Notes under the pieces: model-generated | What the model was told of the DNA's origin: nothing | Databases searched by the model: none | The model's input: the letters and a program-made list of their open reading frames with translations, nothing else | Program-made: the position numbers and the translations under genes | NCBI GenBank assembly: GCA_938084135.1 | Contig: CALKDS010000009.1 | Location: forward strand, 1-61,498 | Origin: an uncultured Flavobacteriales bacterium | GTDB lineage: Bacteria > Bacteroidota > Bacteroidia > Flavobacteriales > Schleiferiaceae | Reading direction: 5' to 3' | DNA: 61,498 bases | In this document: positions 8,937 to 17,877 of the stretch, one piece after another | Position numbering within the stretch: position 1 is the stretch's first letter | How the letters are laid out: the number at the start of each line of letters is the position of its first letter

Positions 8937-10190
8937 CTATATCTCATCAAATAAATTAATTCTTGAACTCAATTTATCTACTTTTTTATTTTTAAAATCA
9001 ACTCCAAAAAATGAAGGTATAGATCTCGAGCAGTGCCTGGACCACAAACCATAACTATTTGAACCAGTACCCGCTAAAATTAGTAAGTCACCTTCTTCTA
9101 AATAAGGGAGATCAATATTTTTAACTAGATAATCACCTGCAAAACATAAAGGCCCGGCAATATCATGAATAACCGTATCCGTTGTTTTGGACTTAGCATT
9201 TGAGTCTAAAGCCTCAAATAATATACCCCTGGGTTTAACGTATGAATCCCTGAGAAGAAAATCAGCACCTATATGGATGTAAGTGATATATTTAGTGCCT
9301 TTAAGTATTGAATATTCTATCTTAGAAATTGCATAACCCGTATGAAAATAGTTCCATTGCCCAAATTCTGTAATTAACTCAAATTCCCATAGTTCAGGGC
9401 ACATACGTTTCAGGTTAGAGGTATACTCCTGCATTTTTGAAATTTCTCCTGGTATTAGTTTCTCTGGAATCAGCCCACCTCCAATATCCAGGGTTCTTAT
9501 CCTACGCGAAGAGCCATGAGATTCTAATCTTGAATTAGCTTCTAAGGCAATGTCTCTTAGCAAGCAAACAGCATTTACAGCGGAGTCGATATTTACCATT
9601 TGGCTTCCTGAATGAATATGGAGAAGTGTTACTGGATATTTAAGAATTGCATCAATAATTGAATCTTTTTCAGAGATGGGAACTCCAAATTTAGATTCAT
9701 CGTGACTAACATCATAAACCTCAGGGGCCCCCGTTTCTACCTGAGGGTTAAGTCGAATACCAACCTGAAAATTAGGATTTTCAGGAATTCTATTTAGCTC
9801 TTCAATACTATTAACGTTGAGCCTTATCCCTTTTACGTTTTCATGACAATATGATATTTCACTCTTCGTCTTTACCGGAGAATCAAAAACAATTTTATCA
9901 GGAGCGACTCCGGCATTTAATGCCTTTTTAACCTCCTCTATAGAGGCCGCCTCCAATCCGAAACCCCACTCAACAATTCTTTCTAAAACTTTGGGGTGCG
10001 GTTGAGTTTTTATTGCTACCGCATGTAATGCATCTGAATGCGAAAAAGAATCCACTAAATGCTCGGTATACATTTTCAATCTATCCCATGATTGAAATAA
10101 AACTGAAGTGTCATCCTCATCAATCAGACCCTTGGAAACAGCCTTTGACCATGACCATTTTGCCTCATCAATTATTGAACTAGAGTCCAT
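8937..10190 (-). CDS. Fold-type III PLP-dependent decarboxylase, substrate unknown
   Basis: Related to diaminopimelate/ornithine/carboxynorspermidine decarboxylases (alanine-racemase-like barrel plus beta domain), 417 residues. The PLP lysine is in AVAIKTQPHPKVL, followed by GFGLEAAS, ESKFGV, HIHSGSQ, LDIGGG, the active-site cysteine in AGPLCFAGD and a late Tyr in SNSYGLWSRH. Compared with LysA, the usual EPGR motif reads EFGQW and GPxCES reads GPLCFAG, so two substrate contacts are lost; the CFAGD form is closer to carboxynorspermidine-type enzymes. Diaminopimelate is therefore unlikely. ATG 10190 is chosen over an upstream TTG; it sits one base after the aminotransferase stop (TGATATG), implying coupled translation. 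Confidence 0.82.
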   Translation of the reverse strand: MDSSSIIDEAKWSWSKAVSKGLIDEDDTSVLFQSWDRLKMYTEHLVDSFSHSDALHAVAIKTQPHPKVLERIVEWGFGLEAASIEEVKKALNAGVAPDKIVFDSPVKTKSEISYCHENVKGIRLNVNSIEELNRIPENPNFQVGIRLNPQVETGAPEVYDVSHDESKFGVPISEKDSIIDAILKYPVTLLHIHSGSQMVNIDSAVNAVCLLRDIALEANSRLESHGSSRRIRTLDIGGGLIPEKLIPGEISKMQEYTSNLKRMCPELWEFELITEFGQWNYFHTGYAISKIEYSILKGTKYITYIHIGADFLLRDSYVKPRGILFEALDSNAKSKTTDTVIHDIAGPLCFAGDYLVKNIDLPYLEEGDLLILAGTGSNSYGLWSRHCSRSIPSFFGVDFKNKKVDKLSSRINLFDEI

Positions 10191-10191
10191 A

Positions 10192-11598
10192 TCAGCTTGC
10201 AAATATTTTAGTTACATATTCCTCAATAATCTCGATAAGCCTTAAATCATTCCTTGTATCAAATTTCTTATTTTCCATTTGTTTTCTAACCGAATAAGAT
10301 CCTATCGCGAGGCGAATAAAAGACTTCTCTCCATACTGAACAGGCTGACCAATAAAAGCACGGTCGCAATCAACAAAGCCTTCATGCTTACTCAATATAA
10401 GCTCATTGAACAATTTTTTCAATTCCTTATTATTCAGCGCGTTTCCATTTACTAAAACCATAAACGAAACAATGCTATCGTTGGTTAATTCTATGTCAGG
10501 CATCAAGCGAAATGTATCACTCATGGCCAATCTTCCTATGATTACCTGACTCCACCTTCGAATTAAAGCATTTGTCTCGTTAGGATTAACTGACATATAT
10601 TCCTCCATTTCTCTCAGAGCAATTTCCCATCTCATTCGGAGCCCTTGATTTTTAAAATCCTTTAAATGCATCCTGATATTAGGCATTGCTAATGGAATAT
10701 CTGAAGCAGAAAACAACTCTACTAACCCAGCAGTAGCATCAGCGGGGAGGTCTTTCATTAAATCAGACCAAATTTTAGGGACGAGTAAAGCACCACAAAA
10801 TGGAGGAGCTTGATAAAATTTTGATCCCGTTACCATTATCATAACGCCCTTATTTATAAGGTCATGGATCAATTTACGATCCGTCCGAAACTGACACATA
10901 TCAACTACCCACATAACGCCATCTGTGAATTCATCAATAATGTCCAGGTCATCCTTAATTCCTGATTTACTACCAAAAACAAGATTACCGATTATTGGCT
11001 GATTGGGATATTGATTTATCAGTTCTCGAATTGCTTTTTTTCTATCCAAAACAGATCCATCAATTGCCCTAGCAGAGAGAAAATGAACGTCAGATTGAAT
11101 TAACTCTGAAACTTGTTCTCCAATTGGTATCTGCTCTCCAAATTGATTCCACTCAGCATAGTATTTACCCTCTGCAGCCGCTTTAGAACCAGAACCCAAC
11201 TCTTCTGGGCATGATACAATATTGATAATTGATTTATCAGAGTTTAATATCGCTTGAAAAAGTAGTGGCAAATACATCAAATCACTACCACTAGGCCCGT
11301 AATAAACATGAAATTGATCTTCGTCACTTTCTCGAAGTAACGCTTGCAATCGTTTGGTTTGTCTTTTTAAAATTTCTGAATAATCAGACTTTTCATATGA
11401 TAAAGTAAATTCCTTAGCTACCTCTTCACCAAAAGGAGTCAATGTTCCGCAGGTGCAAGACCCACGGTGAAAAAGCCCAGAAAAATTAATTGGGTTTAGA
11501 TGATATTTATTTGCTTGAGTCCCTTCTCGGAGAAAAATTCGTTCATCGCAACCAGATGTTAATATTTTTAGTAGTTCTTGTTTAGAAAACACTGACAT
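10192..11598 (-). CDS. PLP-dependent enzyme, aminotransferase class V-like
   Basis: A 468-residue fold-type I PLP enzyme, unassigned. Seen: YYGPSGSDLMYLPLL (phosphate-binding turn), RAIDGSVLDRKKAI, VVDMCQFR (Asp that holds the pyridine nitrogen), and MVTGSKFYQAPPFCGALL with the likely Schiff-base lysine. The N-terminus contains a Cys pair in GSCTCGTLTPFG. The overall look is that of the class V branch (serine/phosphoserine aminotransferases, cysteine desulfurases), but I recognise no named member. It sits between the papain-fold gene (7 bases upstream) and the decarboxylase (1 base downstream), so the three are almost certainly one transcript and probably one pathway. Confidence 0.72.
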   Translation of the reverse strand: MSVFSKQELLKILTSGCDERIFLREGTQANKYHLNPINFSGLFHRGSCTCGTLTPFGEEVAKEFTLSYEKSDYSEILKRQTKRLQALLRESDEDQFHVYYGPSGSDLMYLPLLFQAILNSDKSIINIVSCPEELGSGSKAAAEGKYYAEWNQFGEQIPIGEQVSELIQSDVHFLSARAIDGSVLDRKKAIRELINQYPNQPIIGNLVFGSKSGIKDDLDIIDEFTDGVMWVVDMCQFRTDRKLIHDLINKGVMIMVTGSKFYQAPPFCGALLVPKIWSDLMKDLPADATAGLVELFSASDIPLAMPNIRMHLKDFKNQGLRMRWEIALREMEEYMSVNPNETNALIRRWSQVIIGRLAMSDTFRLMPDIELTNDSIVSFMVLVNGNALNNKELKKLFNELILSKHEGFVDCDRAFIGQPVQYGEKSFIRLAIGSYSVRKQMENKKFDTRNDLRLIEIIEEYVTKIFAS

Positions 11599-11605
11599 AA
11601 ATTAA

Positions 11606-12652
11606 TTATTTGGTTAAGCGCAAGCATCGTAAATGCTTGCCTGAAGATTTTGAATGCAAGGTAAGCCAGGCAAAATGAGTGTCATGGACTAACTCACACT
11701 GCCCCTTAGTAAGCTCCTTTAACCAAGATTTTAAAACTTGATAATTCGCAGTGAATTCTTTAACACCAGCAGCAGAATATCTTGTCATTCGAACGGTTTG
11801 TTCATCAACTATTTCCAGAAAATGCCATGCTCCCTCTCCTATCCCACCAATATATGTTGAGCTATCAGGAATAGCTGAGGGCCGAGGCTTTGGTGGATAT
11901 AATTGTCCTACTTTTTTATCAGGAGGTAATCTTGTCGCTTTACTCCGTCTGAATGCATGTGTTAAATTACTAAGAATCTGTGCTAAACCATGCAGTTTAC
12001 GACGGTTATGAAAAGTTGCTACCCCTTTAAAAAAAATGCAATATCCCTCGCCTGATGCACCCGTTAATACATTTGAATACGGTGTAGGAGCAATTATTGT
12101 AGCTGGAAACCTGAATTTCATAAACTCTTTCGAATTTGATGGAAGCCCCGCCATCATTGCGCGGGAGACGAAACGCGCACAATTTGTGCATTTTCTATCG
12201 ATCCCGTTATAGCCAAGAAGTCCAGCATTCTGAATGGAATGGGCATAGTCTAAAACTTTATCTATATCCGCCTCATAATAAATACTTGCATATATTGAGC
12301 CTTCTCCGTGACTAGCTTCAGAATTATCTTCTAGCTCTTTTAAGATTTCGGTAAAATTGACAAGCTCCCCTTTATCATCCCAATCAGGTAATGTGTTCAA
12401 TTTCAACTTTGGGTCTGTTCGAGAACTTCTGGCTCTACCCTTATTTTTTGGTGTAATATATCTACCAAAATCAAAATATTCAAGATTATCATGCTGAACA
12501 ACTATCATAGCTGCATGACCAACAAGAAGATTTACATTTTTAATTATGCCTAATTTTCGCAGATGCTCCCATATTTTTTCAGATCCCCTAGCCGTCATTT
12601 CTGGCCAACCAATAGGAATTATGGCACTGGCTTTCTCTATAGGATTAGACAT
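11606..12652 (-). CDS. Permuted papain-fold (LRAT/YiiX-like) protein, DUF6695-like
   Basis: A 348-residue protein of a family I associate with Bacteroidota DUF6695 proteins. The order of motifs, VGHAAMIVV (His46), EYFDFGRYITP and KCTNCARFVSRA (Cys158), matches circularly permuted NlpC/P60 (LRAT, YiiX) enzymes, in which His precedes the catalytic Cys. A C-terminal segment with GGIGEGAWHFLEI follows. Known relatives act on amide, ester or thioester bonds; the reaction here is unknown. No signal peptide is visible, so it is probably cytoplasmic. ATG 12652 is preferred to ATG 12667 because a -7-like box lies between them, 4 bases before 12652. First gene of the PLP operon. Confidence 0.72.
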   Translation of the reverse strand: MSNPIEKASAIIPIGWPEMTARGSEKIWEHLRKLGIIKNVNLLVGHAAMIVVQHDNLEYFDFGRYITPKNKGRARSSRTDPKLKLNTLPDWDDKGELVNFTEILKELEDNSEASHGEGSIYASIYYEADIDKVLDYAHSIQNAGLLGYNGIDRKCTNCARFVSRAMMAGLPSNSKEFMKFRFPATIIAPTPYSNVLTGASGEGYCIFFKGVATFHNRRKLHGLAQILSNLTHAFRRSKATRLPPDKKVGQLYPPKPRPSAIPDSSTYIGGIGEGAWHFLEIVDEQTVRMTRYSAAGVKEFTANYQVLKSWLKELTKGQCELVHDTHFAWLTLHSKSSGKHLRCLRLTK

Positions 12653-12656
12653 GTCA

Positions 12657-12664
12657 CAAAGATG
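12657..12664 (-). promoter_or_regulatory. -7-like box CATCTTTG for the PLP operon
   Basis: One mismatch to TAnnTTTG on the minus strand, ending 4 bases before the ATG at 12652, the same geometry as at other genes here. It would place the transcript start at or next to the start codon of the DUF6695-like gene. Confidence 0.45.
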
Positions 12665-12814
12665 CATTGAAACACAAGACTATCAAAAGAAATATTCTGT
12701 TTTTTCTTATTTTTATAATTATCCCAAAGTATTAACATTCCCCATTTATTACTTATTATCCCAATTCCAAGTTTTGTTAGAAAAAGGTTTATCAATATCT
12801 AATGTCTCGATTAA

Positions 12815-12822
12815 TACCTTTG
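12815..12822 (+). promoter_or_regulatory. -7 box TACCTTTG for the persulfide dioxygenase gene
   Basis: Perfect TAnnTTTG match in the 215-base region between two divergent genes, giving a leader of about 40 bases before ATG 12868. Apart from this box and AT-rich sequence I see no other clear element in the region. Confidence 0.55.
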
Positions 12823-12867
12823 GTGTAATATTATTTCATTTAATAATAGGTTAATTTTAATATTTAC

Positions 12868-14373
12868 ATGGACATAGCTTCTCATATCGAACAGATTTAC
12901 ACTGGTTGTCTCTCCCAGGGTTCATATTTTCTTCATAGTAATGGGGAGGCGGTGGTAATAGATCCACTTAGAGAATCCAAGCCTTATATGGAAAAAGCTA
13001 AATCTTTGGGCGTTGAAATTAAATATGTTTTAGAGACCCATTTTCATGCAGACTTTGTCTCTGGTCATGTATCCTTAGCAGATAAAACCGGAGCAAAAAT
13101 TATATATGGACCCGGGGCAACGACCGAATTTAAAGTGCACATTGCAGAGGATAATGAAGAAATAGAATTTGGTGATCTGCGTCTTCGAGTTCTTCACACC
13201 CCTGGCCACACATTAGAGTCTTCATGTTACTTATTAATTTCTAAAGAAGGGAAAAAAGAAGCTTTGTTTTCAGGAGACACGCTGTTTTTAGGCGATGTAG
13301 GAAGGCCAGACCTTGCTCAAAAAACGGGAACAATAACCCAAGAAGAGCTTGCGGGAATGCTATTTGACTCTTTAAGAAATAAAATAATGATATTACCCCC
13401 AGAACTAATCATTTATCCTGGTCATGGCGCAGGTTCTGCTTGCGGCAAAAACCTGAGCAAAGAAACTGTAGGAACTCTTAAAGATCAGCTTGACAATAAT
13501 TATGCATTGAGATCAGATATGAGCCGTGAAGAATTTATTAAAGAAGTTACAGATGGCTTACTCCCTCCCCCTGCTTATTTCCCATTGAATGTTGCAATGA
13601 ACAAAAAAGTCATCCCACAAATGGAAGATGTTTTCAAAAATGCTGATAAATCTTTTGACCCCTATGCGTTTGAAGCAATGAGCAATGAAATGAATGCCCT
13701 TATTCTCGACACAAGAAAACCTCAGGAATATGCAGCAGGACATATTCCAGGATCTGTGAATATTGGGTTGGATGGACAATTTGCACCATGGGTTGGTGTT
13801 TTAATCCCTAATATTGATCAAAAGATATTACTCCTCTCTGCAGAAGGTAGAGAGAAAGAAACGATAAAGAGATTATCGAGAGTTGGATATGATAATGTTT
13901 TAGGCTTTCTAGAAGGAGGTTATAATGCCTGGAAACAATCAAACAAGCAGACAGACACAGTTGAGAGCATTGATGCTGAAGAATTTGCAAATCGAATCTC
14001 AGAAGATTCAAATTCAGTGATTTTAGATGTGAGAAAAGATGGTGAATACCGATCTGAAAGAATGATGTATTCGAATCATATTCCGTTAGATGATATAAAT
14101 ACTCGATTCCGTGATTTACCGGAAGGAGATCCTATTTATATTCATTGCGCAGGTGGATACAGGTCCATGATATTTAGTTCCATTTTAAAAAAAAGAGGAA
14201 TCCATAATATCGTTGACATCAAAGGAGGATTTGGAGCGATTAAAAAAAATGCTGATCTTAAAACAACGGATTATATATGTCCGAATACAGATGTGCCTAA
14301 AAATCCTGAAGGTTCGAATGTCAAGGAGCAATCCACAATGCGCTCGTTCCTGAGACGAGTCCTAGGCCGTTAG
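12868..14373 (+). CDS. CstB-like persulfide dioxygenase: metallo-beta-lactamase plus two rhodanese domains
   Basis: Probable sulfide-detoxifying enzyme that oxidises low-molecular-weight persulfides. The 501-residue protein has an N-terminal ETHE1-type metallo-beta-lactamase domain (ETHFHADFVSGH, TPGHTLESSCYL, SGDTLFLGDVGRPD, YPGHGAGS), then two rhodanese-like domains. The first (about residues 265-355) has Ser where the catalytic Cys should be (LLLSAEGREKE); the second (about 365-460) keeps it in IHCAGGYRSM. This dead-then-live order matches characterised CstB. No signal peptide. Its 3' end overlaps the convergent DUF4249 gene by 53 bases. Confidence 0.9.
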   Translation: MDIASHIEQIYTGCLSQGSYFLHSNGEAVVIDPLRESKPYMEKAKSLGVEIKYVLETHFHADFVSGHVSLADKTGAKIIYGPGATTEFKVHIAEDNEEIEFGDLRLRVLHTPGHTLESSCYLLISKEGKKEALFSGDTLFLGDVGRPDLAQKTGTITQEELAGMLFDSLRNKIMILPPELIIYPGHGAGSACGKNLSKETVGTLKDQLDNNYALRSDMSREEFIKEVTDGLLPPPAYFPLNVAMNKKVIPQMEDVFKNADKSFDPYAFEAMSNEMNALILDTRKPQEYAAGHIPGSVNIGLDGQFAPWVGVLIPNIDQKILLLSAEGREKETIKRLSRVGYDNVLGFLEGGYNAWKQSNKQTDTVESIDAEEFANRISEDSNSVILDVRKDGEYRSERMMYSNHIPLDDINTRFRDLPEGDPIYIHCAGGYRSMIFSSILKKRGIHNIVDIKGGFGAIKKNADLKTTDYICPNTDVPKNPEGSNVKEQSTMRSFLRRVLGR

Positions 14374-15247
14374 TTACGTTTGAGTAAACCGTAACAGGTT
14401 GAGAAAAGGGACCACCCGAGCCCTGGTACAAATCAAAAGAGGAAAGATAATTGTAATAGTCATTATCCATCTTCACGATTTTAAATACCTTCTGCATATC
14501 AGGTTCAGGATAACCAATTACTTTAAGGTTAAATATTCGTTTTTCACCTAAAAAAAGATTGTTTGAAACATAAAGACTCATATCTCCACCCCATCGATCC
14601 CCGGAACTAGTAATAGAGGGATCGTCAGATTCCATAGGCATCATATATTCTGGCACCGCAATCGTATTCACCAATCTCTCATATGCTTGAATCATATAAT
14701 AACCGGGAGCTCCATCATCGTTAATTTCGATATCAAATGATATGTAGGGTTTTTCCTCACCTGAACCCGGCCCACCCGAACTATTTCCGGTATTCGTATC
14801 TAACGGATTGATTATGATGTTTTGCGGAACAGCAGGAACCTCAGAGCTTGCAAATACGGAATCTAAAGTGCCGTATTTGGCATGAAAATTATATGAATGT
14901 CCTTCTTTTACTTGCATATTTGGAGACCTAAAAAACCCTTGGTCCATATTCGTAGGGATCAAAGTATCAATCTGTAAGGTGTTTAAGTCTACAACCCAAA
15001 TAGCAGCTGAATTCAAGGGGGTTGGATTTGAATTATCTAGTATACTAATACTTTGAGATAATGCGGCATCAATAGGTTGAGAATAGACCGAATCAGTCAT
15101 AGCTCCAAAACCAGTTCCATAAGCCTCAACTGATGTCAGAGCATAAATAGTGATTTTCGGATCTGTATCCTCAGGAGAAAAAGGGATGATTCGTTCACAT
15201 GAAAAAAATGTAAATGCAAGGAGAAGATAGTATACGTTATTCTTCAT
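14321..15247 (-). CDS. DUF4249 lipoprotein, partner of TonB receptor
   Basis: A 308-residue lipoprotein with signal and lipobox ending at Cys17 (TFFSC), then beta-rich sequence typical of DUF4249 (an early PKITIYALTS strand, a NVTNGLGLVSG ending). DUF4249 genes stand beside TonB-dependent receptors throughout Bacteroidota and are thought to be surface lipoproteins that help the receptor, like SusD; the ligand is unknown. It starts 4 bases after the stop of the receptor gene on the same strand. The last 53 bases are antisense to the dioxygenase gene, and both reading frames keep family-like residues there, so the overlap looks genuine. Confidence 0.85.
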   Translation of the reverse strand: MKNNVYYLLLAFTFFSCERIIPFSPEDTDPKITIYALTSVEAYGTGFGAMTDSVYSQPIDAALSQSISILDNSNPTPLNSAAIWVVDLNTLQIDTLIPTNMDQGFFRSPNMQVKEGHSYNFHAKYGTLDSVFASSEVPAVPQNIIINPLDTNTGNSSGGPGSGEEKPYISFDIEINDDGAPGYYMIQAYERLVNTIAVPEYMMPMESDDPSITSSGDRWGGDMSLYVSNNLFLGEKRIFNLKVIGYPEPDMQKVFKIVKMDNDYYNYLSSFDLYQGSGGPFSQPVTVYSNVTNGLGLVSGTSALWIAP

Positions 15248-15250
15248 TTT

Positions 15251-17668
15251 TTAAAATTTAAAACTGTATGAAATAGACGGTATTATTGGGAATAATCCAT
15301 AACCTTTCAATACTTCATTCCCATTATTGTCTGATCCAAAATCCATAAAGAAGGTATTTATGCGATTGTAGGCATTGTAAACTCCAAATTGCCAGCTTAC
15401 CTCTCCCCATTTCTTTTGACGGTTATAAGTCATACCCAAGTCCAATCGGTGATATGCTGGTTCCCGAAAATTATTTCTTCCACTGGTCTGCTCAATCGTT
15501 GGGCTTCCTTCAAAAAAAGTATTATAAAAATCTGGAAAGCTCGCATACTTTCTTGTTGGGACAGATGTTGCTCTTCCAGTGCCGTATACCCATACCAATC
15601 CGCCACTCCAATTTTCATTGAACTTATGTGAAATAGTAAGAGAGACATCATGCCTTCGATCAAAGGTATATGGATAGGGATTTCCATCATTTATATCTGC
15701 AAACTGTCGATCGCTCTTTGCCAGCGTGTAGCCTATCCAACCCGTTGTTTTCCCCGTTTTCTTTTCTAACAAAAATTCTAAACCATAAGCCCAACCCCGC
15801 CCTGTGGTAACTTTTTGCTGCCAATCTTCAGCTGAGGTAAGAAACGAAGACCCTTCTTTATATTCTATTAAGTTTCGCATATCCTTATAATACCCCTCTA
15901 AAGTAAGCTCCCAACCTTGACCAAGGTTATGGGCATAACCAATGGCCGTCTGCCAAGCTTCTTGAGGTTTTATATTCTGTGTTACGGGCACCCATAAATC
16001 TGTTGGCAAACCAATAGTTTGATTCGAAAGCAGATGCATGTATTGAACCATCTGAACATAACTCCATTTTATCGAATTATTTTTCCCTAATAAATATCGT
16101 GCCGACAACCTGGGTTGTAAACTCTGATAGTCTGTCCCAGACTCAGTATCTGATCCCGTAACACTGAATCCATTAAAATGAATTCCAGCGTTCACCTTCA
16201 AGCGGTCTGTCACCTCCCAATCATCCTGAAAATAAAATACATAATCCCAGGCATCCTGTGGAAATGATCCAAAAGTTGTGTCTAAACCCATATTTCCAGA
16301 GGTTATTGCAATAGAGCTAATACCTGGCTTGTATGCATGATTTGTAAAAGAAACACCATATTTTATGGCATGATTAGGATTAGGAGCATAATCAAAATCC
16401 CATCTTACTCCTCGATCCTCAATCTGTGAGAGGTAATCAATACCAAATGTATTCGTATCTCTTTGTGTAACTACCTCTATTCCTCCAAAATTAGTGAAGT
16501 AAGTTTCTCTAGAGATACTGTTAATTCGCGTGTTGAATTTGTATCGGCTATAAGTGGATGTAACATTGGAAAACAACTTTGGAGATATAATCCAATTCCA
16601 TCTCAAAGTAGCAATTCGATTTCCCCAATTTAAAGAACTATTAAATTCTTCTTCAGAACGCAGTCCAGGCTCTTGATAATTATCTTTTGATCTTATATAT
16701 GCCTCGTCAAAGCCGTCATAGAAACTAAGGTAAAGCTGATTTTTTCTATTGATTTTATGATTAATCTTGGCATTTAAATCGTAGAAGTAATATCCTCCAG
16801 CTGAACCATCTGGACTATTCTGCGCAATCAAGGGTTGAGCTAAAACATCTAAGTAGGTTCTTCTTCCTGAGAGCAATACCGAGGTCTTGTCTTTCCACAA
16901 AGGGCCTTCCAAAGTGAGCTTACTCGAAATCAACCCTATGGAACCACTGCCATGCCATTCCTTCATATTTCCTTCTTTTAAACGGACATCTAATACTGAC
17001 GAAAGCCTACCCCCGTATTCTGCAGGAAACCCTCCTTTTATGAGCTGAACATTATTAATGGCATCAGTATTAAAAACTGAAAAGAAACCAAACAGATGAG
17101 AAACATTATAAACAGGTACTCCGTCGATCAAGATTAAGTTTTGATCCGGTCCACCTCCACGGACGTAAAATCCCGAAGTGCCCTCTGTTCCACTTTGCAC
17201 GCCAGGGAGTAATTGAATTACTTTTAAGAGATCTGTTTCACCCAATAAAACAGGTAGATTTTTTAAAGTCTTCATATTAAGACTCACAGAAGACATTTGA
17301 GTTGTCTCTTCGATATCACTTATTCCAACTACTGTGACCTCATCGAGAATATTCTTTGAAGCCGTCAATTCCATATCTAATTCTGTAGCTGTACTCCTAT
17401 TTAAAGACACTCCCCTTACTAAAGGCATATAACCTATATATTGAACCTCAATCGCTGCTGTATCGCGGCCTAATGTAATCGAGTAAAATCCATAAGAATT
17501 AGTGGTAACTCCCTTTTTACTCACCTGATCAAATACATAAGCATTGATCAATTTCTCGCCTGTCTCAAAGTCTTTTACAAATCCGTTAATTGTATAACTA
17601 CCCTGATTTTGTGCAAACACATTTAAAGAAATAATGGTCAGGATAAAGAACAGTCTTTGTCTACACAT
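15251..17668 (-). CDS. TonB-dependent outer-membrane receptor (DUF4249-linked)
   Basis: An 805-residue outer-membrane importer. Signal peptide ends near NVFAQ; a carboxypeptidase-regulatory-like beta sandwich follows (YTINGFVKDFETGEKL...), then the plug (LPVLLGETDLLKVIQLLPGV, GFYVRGGGPDQNLILIDGVPVYN) and a 22-strand-type barrel to the C-terminal aromatic SYSFKF. Together with DUF4249 it forms a two-gene uptake unit for an unknown ligand. Upstream, TTTCTTTG (minus strand, near 17685-17692) is a one-mismatch -7 candidate. The 209-base region shared with the divergent second receptor shows only AT-rich sequence and such boxes. Confidence 0.93.
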   Translation of the reverse strand: MCRQRLFFILTIISLNVFAQNQGSYTINGFVKDFETGEKLINAYVFDQVSKKGVTTNSYGFYSITLGRDTAAIEVQYIGYMPLVRGVSLNRSTATELDMELTASKNILDEVTVVGISDIEETTQMSSVSLNMKTLKNLPVLLGETDLLKVIQLLPGVQSGTEGTSGFYVRGGGPDQNLILIDGVPVYNVSHLFGFFSVFNTDAINNVQLIKGGFPAEYGGRLSSVLDVRLKEGNMKEWHGSGSIGLISSKLTLEGPLWKDKTSVLLSGRRTYLDVLAQPLIAQNSPDGSAGGYYFYDLNAKINHKINRKNQLYLSFYDGFDEAYIRSKDNYQEPGLRSEEEFNSSLNWGNRIATLRWNWIISPKLFSNVTSTYSRYKFNTRINSISRETYFTNFGGIEVVTQRDTNTFGIDYLSQIEDRGVRWDFDYAPNPNHAIKYGVSFTNHAYKPGISSIAITSGNMGLDTTFGSFPQDAWDYVFYFQDDWEVTDRLKVNAGIHFNGFSVTGSDTESGTDYQSLQPRLSARYLLGKNNSIKWSYVQMVQYMHLLSNQTIGLPTDLWVPVTQNIKPQEAWQTAIGYAHNLGQGWELTLEGYYKDMRNLIEYKEGSSFLTSAEDWQQKVTTGRGWAYGLEFLLEKKTGKTTGWIGYTLAKSDRQFADINDGNPYPYTFDRRHDVSLTISHKFNENWSGGLVWVYGTGRATSVPTRKYASFPDFYNTFFEGSPTIEQTSGRNNFREPAYHRLDLGMTYNRQKKWGEVSWQFGVYNAYNRINTFFMDFGSDNNGNEVLKGYGLFPIIPSISYSFKF

Positions 17669-17843
17669 AATTTAGTTTTTCAATACAAAGAAACAGAAAA
17701 CTCAATTATCATACCAACAAAACAATACATCAAAAAAAATACCCTTGAAATATGGGACCTAGATGTGTTTAAATTGAATATTTTCAGAACATGATTTATC
17801 TGTTCCTCAATTTTATGATTTACTAAAAAAGTCAATAATCTCA

Positions 17844-17851
17844 TACCTTTA
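17844..17851 (+). promoter_or_regulatory. Possible -7 box TACCTTTA for the second TonB receptor
   Basis: One mismatch to TAnnTTTG, 26 bases before ATG 17878. It is the best candidate in the 209-base divergent intergenic region on this strand. Confidence 0.35.
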
Positions 17852-17877
17852 AAAACCTAAACAAATCAAATGTCACG

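Noticed and set aside
12546-12854. Open frame on the plus strand crossing the divergent promoter region
   Set aside because: First half is antisense to the DUF6695-like gene, second half is a hydrophobic translation of AT-rich DNA, and it contains the dioxygenase -7 box.
15389-15690. Open frames on both strands over the TonB receptor 3' part
   Set aside because: Shadow frames of a conserved barrel sequence; no family signal.
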